Source: Corynebacterium jeikeium (GTDB lineage: Bacteria; Actinomycetota; Actinomycetes; Mycobacteriales; Mycobacteriaceae). Taken from it: a stretch of DNA of 59,832 bases. Numbering within the stretch: the stretch's first letter is position 1; each line of letters starts with the position of its first letter. Made by a program: the position numbers and the translations under genes. Below the pieces are notes generated by a model that saw nothing but the letters and a program-made list of their open reading frames with translations, had not been told where the DNA came from and made no database searches. The stretch spans positions 1-59,832 of the forward strand of contig NZ_JFCH01000029.1 in NCBI RefSeq assembly GCF_000738175.1. Direction: 5' to 3'. Below are positions 23,985 through 31,619 of this stretch, in pieces.

Positions 23985-24388
23985 CCCTCCTTAGCTATGC
24001 GTACCTCTGTGGCTTTCCCTCGGCCGAATGCCCATAGGATTAGGGCGCAGATGAGGTAGTAGGATAGTGCGCTCACCCAGGCGCGGGGCAGTTGCTCGTC
24101 GAAAAACTGGCCGGCCATGAAGCTAGTGCCCCATGCTGCGTGAATGCCAACAACCAGCCCCACACACGTCGGCATGAGCTTAGGGGACAGCGTCGCAATA
24201 AGGCAGATCAGGCCAATGCCGATCCACACAACGCTCCACACGGACGGTTGGAACACGCTTTCTAGGTAGTGTGCTGCGCGTCGATCCTGGTTGACAACGC
24301 CGGGCATGTATGAGATGCCGCGCGCGATGGTGGCTATGCCGACTATGAGTAGTCCTGCCGCGTCGGTTGCCCACCAGGTGCGGCTCAT
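23981..24388 (-). CDS. Four-helix membrane protein, holin-like
   Basis: 135 residues with four hydrophobic segments and a short basic C-terminal end (GRGKATEVRIAKEG). It overlaps both neighbours by four bases inside the lysis cluster, which suggests a second holin or holin regulator. No specific family recognised. Confidence 0.6.
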   Translation of the reverse strand: MSRTWWATDAAGLLIVGIATIARGISYMPGVVNQDRRAAHYLESVFQPSVWSVVWIGIGLICLIATLSPKLMPTCVGLVVGIHAAWGTSFMAGQFFDEQLPRAWVSALSYYLICALILWAFGRGKATEVRIAKEG

Positions 24389-24747
24389 GAGTCCAGCCCC
24401 GGGTATGCGCCCTCAACCTCCGGCTCCACCTCTGGTGCTGCGTGGCGTGGCTCGTAGCTCGCCTGCTGCTGGTAGGTCTGCGCAGCCGCCGCGATAGTAG
24501 GGAGCGCCTGGAGCGCCGCTACGAGGTCAAGGCCTGCCAGGGGTGCTTGGTCTGGGGCTTTAGGAAGGTTGGCTGCTGCCGTGCCGCCTGTGATAGCTGC
24601 GCCCGCGCCTGCGAGGGTGCCTAGGAGTGCTGCGATGTCCGTGTAGCCCAGTGTGGTTGCCACGACCGCTGCGACGCCTACTAGTGCGGAGATCACGTAG
24701 ATCACGAGGCGTACCCACGCCATGGGGGTTAGTTTCTGCTGCTGCAT
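24385..24747 (-). CDS. Holin
   Basis: 120 residues: a short polar start, two membrane helices (~10-60, the second rich in Gly/Ala), then a polar, proline-rich tail. This is the usual form of actinophage holins and it sits directly after the amidase gene, separated by two bases. It would make the membrane pores that release endolysin. Confidence 0.75.
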   Translation of the reverse strand: MQQQKLTPMAWVRLVIYVISALVGVAAVVATTLGYTDIAALLGTLAGAGAAITGGTAAANLPKAPDQAPLAGLDLVAALQALPTIAAAAQTYQQQASYEPRHAAPEVEPEVEGAYPGLDS

Positions 24748-24749
24748 GG

Positions 24750-25502
24750 TTATTTCCCTTCTGTGAGTTGGTCGATCTTCTGCTCTAGTCGCTCGATCTT
24801 CTGCAGGATCAGGTAGGCGTGCGCGTCCGTGTTGTATAGCGCGTCACGCGGGGTCATAGTCACGAGCGATCCCGGCACGCGACTCTTGTAGCGCCGGTTG
24901 ATTTGGTCGAAATCCGCCATGGAATCCCCCTTGGGTTGCGGTTGAGGCGCGGGCTTCGGCGCGGGCTTCGGTGCGGCCTTTTTGCCCATCTGGTCGTACC
25001 ACCACTGCGCACGGACTATGTAGGAATCGTGGTACTTATGCCCTGGTCGCAGGTGCCACGGGCACCCCGTAGACCCACCGGACTCAATAGAGTGGAAACG
25101 GACATTCTTACCAGATACCGGCCTGCCCAACTTGTAGTATCGGCAGATCGCGGCCACGAGGTGCGCGCCCGCTTCGCGGGTAGCCTCACTGATCGGCCAG
25201 TCTTTATCTGCGTAGCCACTATTGGAGTGCTCAATAGTGATTGATTCCTGGTTCGACCGCAGGTTCGCATTACTCCACGCCGTATCCCAATCATTAACCG
25301 CCTGGCCGATCTTGCCGTACTGGTCGATGCAGTAGTGGGCGCTCGCTGGGCGGTCGCGCCATACGGCTACGCATTTGTCTACGTCGCCGATCATGGCCAT
25401 GTGGTGCAGGGTGACGTGTCGGATTTTGCGTCCTCCACGGCCTTTAGTGAAATGCTTTTTCACTAGGTTGTATTTGTCTGGTTCGAGTTTTTCCCAGTCC
25501 AT
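24750..25502 (-). CDS. Endolysin, N-acetylmuramoyl-L-alanine amidase (amidase-2/PGRP type)
   Basis: Residues ~25-165 form the zinc amidase domain, with zinc-ligand patterns TLHHMA, HYCIDQYGKIGQAV, IEHSN and HSIESGGSTGCPWH. A proline/lysine linker of PAPKPAP repeats follows (~178-195), then a C-terminal helical segment that may bind the wall or form oligomers. No signal peptide, so export depends on the holin. This is the only lytic enzyme in the lysis cluster; no LysB-type esterase is present. Confidence 0.92.
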   Translation of the reverse strand: MDWEKLEPDKYNLVKKHFTKGRGGRKIRHVTLHHMAMIGDVDKCVAVWRDRPASAHYCIDQYGKIGQAVNDWDTAWSNANLRSNQESITIEHSNSGYADKDWPISEATREAGAHLVAAICRYYKLGRPVSGKNVRFHSIESGGSTGCPWHLRPGHKYHDSYIVRAQWWYDQMGKKAAPKPAPKPAPQPQPKGDSMADFDQINRRYKSRVPGSLVTMTPRDALYNTDAHAYLILQKIERLEQKIDQLTEGK

Positions 25503-25533
25503 GCTCCCCTCCTCCTTGTTTTGGGCATGAGTA

Positions 25534-25557
25534 AACCCCCGCCGAAAAGCGGGGGTT
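25534..25557. terminator. Strong hairpin between tail and lysis genes
   Basis: Perfect 9-bp stem AACCCCCGC/GCGGGGGTT with loop CGAAAA, lying between the tail-associated gene and the amidase gene. The tail on the minus strand is only TTTAC, so termination is probably partial. Confidence 0.55.
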
Positions 25558-25595
25558 GTTAGATGTTGTTAGATTTTCTCGAACAGCGCGCGGGT

Positions 25596-26114
25596 CTAGA
25601 CGGGGTTGCCACTAGCGTCACGAATCTTCTTCCACTTCCGGGCGCTGTTCCACGGATAGTCGTAGAACGACGACTTGTGTTCTTCGATGCATTCGTAGGT
25701 GCCGTTGATGGACGGCGTTTGATTCCAAACGGTCACCGTGTCGCCAACCTTGTATAGAACGTCAAGTTCAAAATTCCCACGGGGGTTGCCAGACGGGAGC
25801 GTCGCCGCGCCTGGTGCGGGTGTTGCCCGCGGTGTCTTATTCATTACCGCCCCGGGGATAATCGCCACCTGCAAAACGTCGCCACGAAACTCAAACCACT
25901 CAACCCCCCGTATTTCGGCTGAATAGACTCTATCCTTTTTCGAGTAGAAGCGCCCCGCGCTAGGGATAATGCCTATATAACTGGAACCATAAGGTTCACC
26001 CGCTACCAAGAACGTGTAATCCCCCTTTGGCAGGTAGTATCTCGTGTCTTTTTGGGGTTGAAAGACCCACCCCTCTCCCCTCATTTTCCCAAGGGAAACA
26101 GTCTTAATCGCCAT
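25596..26114 (-). CDS. Tail-associated protein with carbohydrate-binding-like C-terminus
   Basis: 172 residues. The N-terminal half is beta-rich with many aromatic residues (KDTRYYLPKGDYTFLV). After a Thr/Pro/Ala linker (~93-108), the C-terminal part (LYKVGDTVTVWN...SSFYDYPWNSARKWKKI) resembles small carbohydrate-binding modules placed at the ends of tail proteins. It follows the fibre gene by three bases, so a part in host binding is likely. Family not recognised. Confidence 0.6.
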   Translation of the reverse strand: MAIKTVSLGKMRGEGWVFQPQKDTRYYLPKGDYTFLVAGEPYGSSYIGIIPSAGRFYSKKDRVYSAEIRGVEWFEFRGDVLQVAIIPGAVMNKTPRATPAPGAATLPSGNPRGNFELDVLYKVGDTVTVWNQTPSINGTYECIEEHKSSFYDYPWNSARKWKKIRDASGNPV

Positions 26115-26117
26115 CGC

Positions 26118-27605
26118 TTACACCCCCGTGATCTTGTGAAGTTCCATCGTCGTTTCATCGAGGTAGTAATCCCCAACGACAGCGCCGGGAATGGACGACG
26201 GTGGCGCGCCTGATCCCGAAAAGAACGCCGGGCGTGACCCCACCAACGCGCGCGCCTCCGCTAGGGTCGCGGCGTCCCTATCGTCCACGTACTTCTTATG
26301 CGTCACATGGGCAATAGACGTAGGAGTGGCGTTCGCGTTGAGGATCGCGTGTCCGCTGGAGCTACGCTGCATAATCGTATTCGGGTCTCCGTAGGGGGAG
26401 ACCTTCGGTAGGTCGCTAATATCGGCCATCTTGTGCTTATGAGCCTCCGGCGGGAACGCAGCGGGCTTCCCCGTCACCGTGTCCCACGTAGACGCGCCAG
26501 ACTCGCCAGGCTCGCCCTTATCGCCCTTCTCGCCACGCAGCGACGGAGACGTCTTACCCGCCACCGTGAGCCGGTCACCATCCCACTGCACGGAATCCAC
26601 AACGCCCACAGCCCGGTCAGCCTCAGCCTTAGCGGCCTTCGCGGAGTCACTAGCCCCCGTCGCGGACGTAGCCGCCTTACCAGCATCAGCCTTCGCCGCA
26701 CCCGCGCTAGACGCCGCCGCACTTGCAGACTTACCCGCCGCATCAGCAGCCCCCTTAGCCGCGTCAGCACTACCCTTCGCGCCACTAGCGGACGAACTAG
26801 CACTATCAGCGCTTACTTTCGCACGGTCAGCATCGGCCTTAGCCGCCTTCGCGGAGTCACTAGCCCCCGTCGCGGACGTAGCCGCCTTGCCCGCGTCAGC
26901 CTTCGCCGCGCTCGCCGAATCAGCCGCCGCCTGCGCACTCGCCGTAGCCGACTCACTAGCCGACTTAGCGGAATTAGCGAACGACGATGCGTCAGACCTA
27001 GACTTATCAGCCGCGGTCGCGGAACCATCAGCGGCGGTAGCGGACTTGCCAGCATTATCAGCGGAAGTCTTCGCCGCGCTTGCGGACGTAGCCGCCTTGC
27101 CAGCGTCAGCCTTCGCTGCACTCGCGTCAGACCTGGCTGCACCTGCAGACGAGGCGGCGGACTTAGCGGACTTACCAGCAGCGTCAGCGGACGATGACGC
27201 AGACTCCGCCCACCCCTCGAGCTGCTCTGCGCCACGGAATGCGGAGGCGATGCGGCCAGCCTCGTCCGCAGCCTTGCGAGCCTCACGCGCTGCCTTCTTT
27301 ACGGCGCTAACCTGCTCCGGCTCCCACTCGTAGACGTTGTCCAGCAGGTCGAGGAAATCCACATCGGCCTCATCAGGCACATCGACTCGCACATCGTGAG
27401 TCACCCCGTTGCCCTGGATCGTTAGCTGCACTGGGCCAGGCTCCACATTCTCGATCGTGAAGCGGCCGCCCTTGATTACCGCGACCTTCGGCTCGCCCGT
27501 CACCGCGAAAGTGCTACCTGGCCTAAGTTCCAGCGCTCGCAAAAGAACCGTGCCCTCGGTGGGCACCGAGTTCACCGACGCTAAACTTCCGTTGATAGTA
27601 GCCAT
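26118..27605 (-). CDS. Tail fibre protein with long Ala/Ser/Lys repeat and collagen-like segment
   Basis: N-terminal ~100 residues form a beta domain that probably attaches to the tail. Residues ~115-340 are near-repeats of the type AKADAGKAATSA, a trimeric-coil pattern. They are followed by a short collagen-like run (GEKGDKGEPGESG) and a C-terminal region ending in VVGDYYLDETTMELHKITGV. The start is the ATG at 27605; a GTG sits one codon earlier. The repeat region includes a perfect 44-bp direct repeat and produces long spurious antisense frames. Expected role: host adsorption. Confidence 0.82.
   Translation of the reverse strand: MATINGSLASVNSVPTEGTVLLRALELRPGSTFAVTGEPKVAVIKGGRFTIENVEPGPVQLTIQGNGVTHDVRVDVPDEADVDFLDLLDNVYEWEPEQVSAVKKAAREARKAADEAGRIASAFRGAEQLEGWAESASSSADAAGKSAKSAASSAGAARSDASAAKADAGKAATSASAAKTSADNAGKSATAADGSATAADKSRSDASSFANSAKSASESATASAQAAADSASAAKADAGKAATSATGASDSAKAAKADADRAKVSADSASSSASGAKGSADAAKGAADAAGKSASAAASSAGAAKADAGKAATSATGASDSAKAAKAEADRAVGVVDSVQWDGDRLTVAGKTSPSLRGEKGDKGEPGESGASTWDTVTGKPAAFPPEAHKHKMADISDLPKVSPYGDPNTIMQRSSSGHAILNANATPTSIAHVTHKKYVDDRDAATLAEARALVGSRPAFFSGSGAPPSSIPGAVVGDYYLDETTMELHKITGV
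26635..26678. repeat. 44-bp direct repeat in the tail fibre gene, copy 1
   Basis: Identical over 44 bases to 26845-26888, 210 bp away and in the same frame. Recombination between the copies would remove or add 70 codons and so change fibre length without a frameshift. Confidence 0.9.
26845..26888. repeat. 44-bp direct repeat in the tail fibre gene, copy 2
   Basis: Second copy of the 44-bp repeat at 26635-26678. Confidence 0.9.
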
Positions 27606-27622
27606 CACAAACCACCTGATTC

Positions 27623-28462
27623 CTATTCGTTCGGGACTGTCTTCTGGCCGGGCTCAATCGCCCGGTTATCGTGCTTTATGGCAAAAAGGTTCGAGTACAA
27701 GGTGCCCCCCAGGAAGCGCGTATTACTGATAGCCGAGGCGCGCACCCCCACAAACACGTTCGGGCGATCCACCACCACGGAGAACACCACGGTTGCGGTC
27801 TGCTTACCGCCAATGATTGTCATATCCGTAGTGCGCAACTCACGCAGCAAGGTATCGGCGGGTGGCGAGTCGTTCTTAGTCCACTTATCTCGACTCACGA
27901 AAAGATGAACGTCTACCTGGTCGTTAGATAGCGCACCAAGTCCGCTCGTGTCGTCCTTTGTGACAGTGGCGTATACCGTCCACAGCCCGGTTTCTTCCAG
28001 AACGAGGCCGCCATCAGGGTCTACCCTCGCGCCTCTTGATGGGCCAAGCTGCCCGCCAAACGGCAGAAAGCGCCATTTGTATCCCGAAAAGACGTAGCCA
28101 GAGTCGGTATAGACGTTAAGCGTCTGGTAGGCCGATGCATAGCCACGCACGCCGTCCAGTAGTTCTACGCGGTCATTCAAGGTGGTCTGGTAGTCCCGCA
28201 CCTCCACGCCAGCCTCTTTGACGGGGTTGAAAATGCTGCTTAAGCTGCCCGCGATCCCGCGCAAACCTTCTTGAAAAGCTTTTCCAATACCGCCGATGAT
28301 GTTGGTGAAGAAGTTCGTTCTCCCCTCGCGCCATGGCAGCAGTGCCTGCGAGCGAATCTCCGCCCGCGCAGAATCTTCAGTCACAGACTGCAGCGCCTTC
28401 ACGCTCGACGGGGTATAAGCCCCTTTCGGCACCGGCTTGGAATCGTCAGGATAAACGCTCAC
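27623..28462 (-). CDS. Minor tail protein
   Basis: 279 residues. The first ~100 are helical and contain a Gly/Phe/Ile-rich amphipathic stretch (NIIGGIGKAFQEGL); the rest is beta-rich with a C-terminal sandwich-like pattern (WTVYATVTK, ATVVFSVVVDRPNVFVGVRAS), as in baseplate or tail-tip proteins. It overlaps the upstream gene by one base and precedes the fibre gene. No precise family recognised. Confidence 0.65.
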   Translation of the reverse strand: MSVYPDDSKPVPKGAYTPSSVKALQSVTEDSARAEIRSQALLPWREGRTNFFTNIIGGIGKAFQEGLRGIAGSLSSIFNPVKEAGVEVRDYQTTLNDRVELLDGVRGYASAYQTLNVYTDSGYVFSGYKWRFLPFGGQLGPSRGARVDPDGGLVLEETGLWTVYATVTKDDTSGLGALSNDQVDVHLFVSRDKWTKNDSPPADTLLRELRTTDMTIIGGKQTATVVFSVVVDRPNVFVGVRASAISNTRFLGGTLYSNLFAIKHDNRAIEPGQKTVPNE

Positions 28463-28809
28463 TACTCTGCCCCCTTATCCAGCGCCCTACGTAGCGCCTC
28501 GCGGTCATCATCGGACATGGAGTCCACCACCCGCTGCATCTCGTCATTCCCCGGCGGGTGGTCGACCCACCGGCCACCAGCCGCACCATCGAACACGCTC
28601 ACGCCATCACGCGGCGCCTCATACCAGATTTCCTGCTTGCCACTGTCATGTCTGAAGCCAGCCAGGTATAGGTGTTTCGACCACTCCCGCAGGATCGCTT
28701 CAGGCACCAATAGGGGCGCGCCAATCGAATCACCAATATTCAGCAGCGCCCATAGGAAGTGCTCGTCTGGCTTGCCCATATTGCACTTGTCTTGTGTAGG
28801 TAGCCCCAT
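28462..28809 (-). CDS. Small tail-module protein (DUF2744-like)
   Basis: 115 residues with no membrane part. The sequence (DEHFLWALLNIGDSIGAPLLVPEAILREWSKHLYLAGFRHD) resembles small proteins found after Gp37-like tail proteins in actinophages; I recall the DUF2744 group but cannot confirm it. The Asp/Glu/Arg-rich C-terminus is helical. Probably structural or an assembly aid. Confidence 0.6.
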   Translation of the reverse strand: MGLPTQDKCNMGKPDEHFLWALLNIGDSIGAPLLVPEAILREWSKHLYLAGFRHDSGKQEIWYEAPRDGVSVFDGAAGGRWVDHPPGNDEMQRVVDSMSDDDREALRRALDKGAE

Positions 28810-28811
28810 GG

Positions 28812-30473
28812 CTAAATCACTCCTAGATCATGGATCGCGCCCGTTACCTCGCGGATACGCTCAAGCGCGTGCTCTACAGGGTCTTCCACATCGTTCGGGT
28901 CGCCGACGGTAATTTCCCACTCATGCGGCGAATCCGCGCCCCACGACAGTTTCAGTTCCTTGACCTGCTCGACCACCGTGTAGCCATCAGGCGCACCCGG
29001 CACCTCGCCACCCACACGATCACCGAGGAAGAAATGCCCCTCGCCGTTCTCGCCGATCAGGTACGGCGAAGCGTCACCAATCTGCATGGAGTGCGAAACG
29101 CGCTGACGGGTGCGCCAAAACTCCGCACGGATAGCCAGCAAGCTTGAAAGTGTATAGGCTTTATCGCCGCCCGAACCGAAGTTCTCGTAGTAGTGCGACC
29201 AGCCAAGCTTCCGCGTGCGCAGCGGGCTCTTAACGGTCTGGAACGCTAGGAACACATCCTCATACAGTGGCGCGAGCAGCGTATCCGCAGCGCCGCCGAA
29301 ATCAGGGATAAAGAAGTACCGCGACGCCAGCGCGCCGGCCAGCTTGATCGACGCGCTAATCCCCTCGTTCACGCCCGGCATAGAGTGGCCGCCCACGGTC
29401 ACCTGCCCCACCGTGGCGGGTTGCCACGTGAAGCTCGTGGACTCTGCCGTATTCTGCCCATCGCGGACGTTAGTCCGATAGGCGATCCACGGCTTTTGCG
29501 GCGCCACGCCGAGGAAGCCTGACACTGCGTATTGCTCCGGCTCCGAGACGAACTCGAGCGCGGCGCGCGCCTCATCGACGAGGTTGTCTGCGAGCTCCAA
29601 GCCACTGCGGATAAACCCGCCTGCGATAGTGCCGCCGATCGCCGTTTCGCTAAACCAGCCAGACTTGTCCACAATGTCGATAACCAGCTGCCCCGGCCTA
29701 TATAGCCCAGCGCCGAACCACGGCTGCGGGTCGCCCGGAAACCATCGGCGACACTCCACCATCAGCTGCCCGTCGCCCAATGTGGTTTCCGCCATATCCA
29801 ACCAGTTCTTAAATCGGCTCACCAGCACAGTCCACTTGGAATCATCAAGCAATAGCGACGAAGGCTTGACCACGATAGGCCACTCTTTGTAATTCAGCCC
29901 CTGCAGCCACGAGCGTGCCGACAGTGGGTCATCAGGTAGCGACCACAGATTCCCCTGCAGTCGGAACAGATTCAGGAACAACGAGAGCTTCAGGGTGTAG
30001 ACCGACGGCCCAGCCAAGATGAACTGCTTCGGAAACTGCACCGCCGATGGGGTCAGCGGGTTAGACCACACCTGAATGTGGCGCAGCTCCTCCATGTCGT
30101 GCAAGAAGTTCAGGGTAACGCTACGCACCCCGTTCTCGTCCTGCTCCGTCACGGCATCAGACAGGCGGCCAGTCCACCGCGCGCCGTCCTTATCCACCCT
30201 GACATGCACGTTTTGTTTCTTGCGCCGCCAGTGCTCGATAACCCACTTCGCCAAGTGGTGCTCATACGGCAGGACAAGCTGCCCCGCACCCACCGCATTG
30301 AGCTTCCACTCGAACGAGGCATCATAGAAACCGAGGCACCTAGCGACCAGCTGCCAGTCACCGTCGTAGATGTAGACCTCCGGCTCTTTACGGCGAATAT
30401 CCGCCCGCCTCATGCGACGAGACAGAGCAGCCTCGTAGATCGAGTCCAGCCTGTCCAGATCGGCGTTAGCCAC
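28812..30473 (-). CDS. Minor tail protein, Gp37-like
   Basis: 553 residues. The N-terminal pattern (EVYIYDGDWQLVARCLGFYDASFEWKL... followed by GAGQLVLPYEHHLAKWV and WTGRLSDAV) is typical of the Gp37-like tail proteins of actinobacterial siphoviruses, which sit after the distal tail protein and act as hub or baseplate components. The gene is whole and packed within two bases of its neighbour. Confidence 0.75.
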   Translation of the reverse strand: MANADLDRLDSIYEAALSRRMRRADIRRKEPEVYIYDGDWQLVARCLGFYDASFEWKLNAVGAGQLVLPYEHHLAKWVIEHWRRKKQNVHVRVDKDGARWTGRLSDAVTEQDENGVRSVTLNFLHDMEELRHIQVWSNPLTPSAVQFPKQFILAGPSVYTLKLSLFLNLFRLQGNLWSLPDDPLSARSWLQGLNYKEWPIVVKPSSLLLDDSKWTVLVSRFKNWLDMAETTLGDGQLMVECRRWFPGDPQPWFGAGLYRPGQLVIDIVDKSGWFSETAIGGTIAGGFIRSGLELADNLVDEARAALEFVSEPEQYAVSGFLGVAPQKPWIAYRTNVRDGQNTAESTSFTWQPATVGQVTVGGHSMPGVNEGISASIKLAGALASRYFFIPDFGGAADTLLAPLYEDVFLAFQTVKSPLRTRKLGWSHYYENFGSGGDKAYTLSSLLAIRAEFWRTRQRVSHSMQIGDASPYLIGENGEGHFFLGDRVGGEVPGAPDGYTVVEQVKELKLSWGADSPHEWEITVGDPNDVEDPVEHALERIREVTGAIHDLGVI

Positions 30474-30488
30474 CGCCTACACCTCCTC

Positions 30489-31619
30489 TTACTCCATACC
30501 CCACGGGCGAGACCACTTATGATCCACACGAATCTGCGCGGTTGCCCCAGCCATATTGTTTGTCTGCCCCCAGGCGTTAATGAGCCGCCCAGCGATGTAG
30601 TCCACTTTCAGGAAGTCCAGGATCGGGTCGCCGATCTTCTGCAGCCATGGCGGGCGCTTCGGGTTGTACAGCGCCTCATGGATCACCTGCGCCACATCTT
30701 CAGGCGTGCGCCTAAACACCTCTTCCTTACCGAGCTTCTTAGCCCACCTGGCGATCTCGCTGGCAATCCACTCACGCCACCCCGGCGGTAAAACCACCGG
30801 CAGGTTAGGCAACGGGTCGACCGCCACCGGAATCTCCGTGGGCGCTGTGCGCGGCGGGATCGGATTCTGAAAGAACTGCCCGCCCATCTCCGCCCACAAC
30901 AACGTGTCATCGTTGGCGGTGATCAGCTCCTCTAGCGGATCAGTGTCAACGAGCACCTCACGCCCCAGCGGCTGGAACGGGAGAACAATCGTGCGATCCT
31001 TCTCGCCGTCCTCGCGGAATGACACGTCAGGCAGAATGAACTTCGCCGGAGCGGTCAGCACCCACTTCGGCCACGTGGGCACATCGCCGGGGTTACTGAC
31101 CGTCACAGTGCTGCCGTACCAATTCAGACCGTCAAATACGTACTCGTCGCGCTCGTGCGCTGAATACCAAAACGGATCTTCAGCCGTGACTACAAACTCG
31201 ACCAAGCTCGCGGCGTGATAGTGCGGGTCTTTATCCCACTGATAAGACGGAGCCTCACCCAAACGAACCTTCAGGCGACGCTCGCCACTCATCGTGGAGC
31301 GCACCACGAGCTCGGACTGCTTGTCGTAGTCCAGCGCGCGGCGGAAATCAGAGTCGATGCGCGCCCACTCTACCGACGAGTCCGCGTAGATCAGGACACG
31401 CAAAACGATGTTGCGCTCCTCCATGCGAAAACCTCGGTAGGTAGTGCCCGCCTGGCCTGCCCGTGGCTTGAAGTGGGTAGCGGCGGGCGCGTCGAACAGA
31501 TCGCCCACGCCACCCTCGACCATCACCACTGGGGAATGCGCCGAGCGTGGGCCACTGATATTCCAGATCGACCCATCGGCGCCATGGAGCGCCACATCTA
31601 CCGAATCAGCGAAACCCAT
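30489..31619 (-). CDS. Distal tail-like minor tail protein
   Basis: 376 residues, placed directly after the tape measure gene (TAA stop and ATG adjoin) and before the Gp37-like gene, the usual position of the Dit-type protein. The N-terminal ~200 residues are beta-rich (GFRMEERNIVLRVLIY, SLVEFVVTAEDPFWYS), matching the Dit fold in outline; the C-terminal part is longer and more helical than in simple Dit proteins. Confidence 0.7.
   Translation of the reverse strand: MGFADSVDVALHGADGSIWNISGPRSAHSPVVMVEGGVGDLFDAPAATHFKPRAGQAGTTYRGFRMEERNIVLRVLIYADSSVEWARIDSDFRRALDYDKQSELVVRSTMSGERRLKVRLGEAPSYQWDKDPHYHAASLVEFVVTAEDPFWYSAHERDEYVFDGLNWYGSTVTVSNPGDVPTWPKWVLTAPAKFILPDVSFREDGEKDRTIVLPFQPLGREVLVDTDPLEELITANDDTLLWAEMGGQFFQNPIPPRTAPTEIPVAVDPLPNLPVVLPPGWREWIASEIARWAKKLGKEEVFRRTPEDVAQVIHEALYNPKRPPWLQKIGDPILDFLKVDYIAGRLINAWGQTNNMAGATAQIRVDHKWSRPWGME

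Noticed and set aside
26433..27333. Long rightward open frames opposite the tail fibre gene
   Set aside because: They arise from the repetitive Ala/Ser/Lys codons of the fibre gene and consist of low-complexity Arg/Ser or Ala/Ser/Leu runs.
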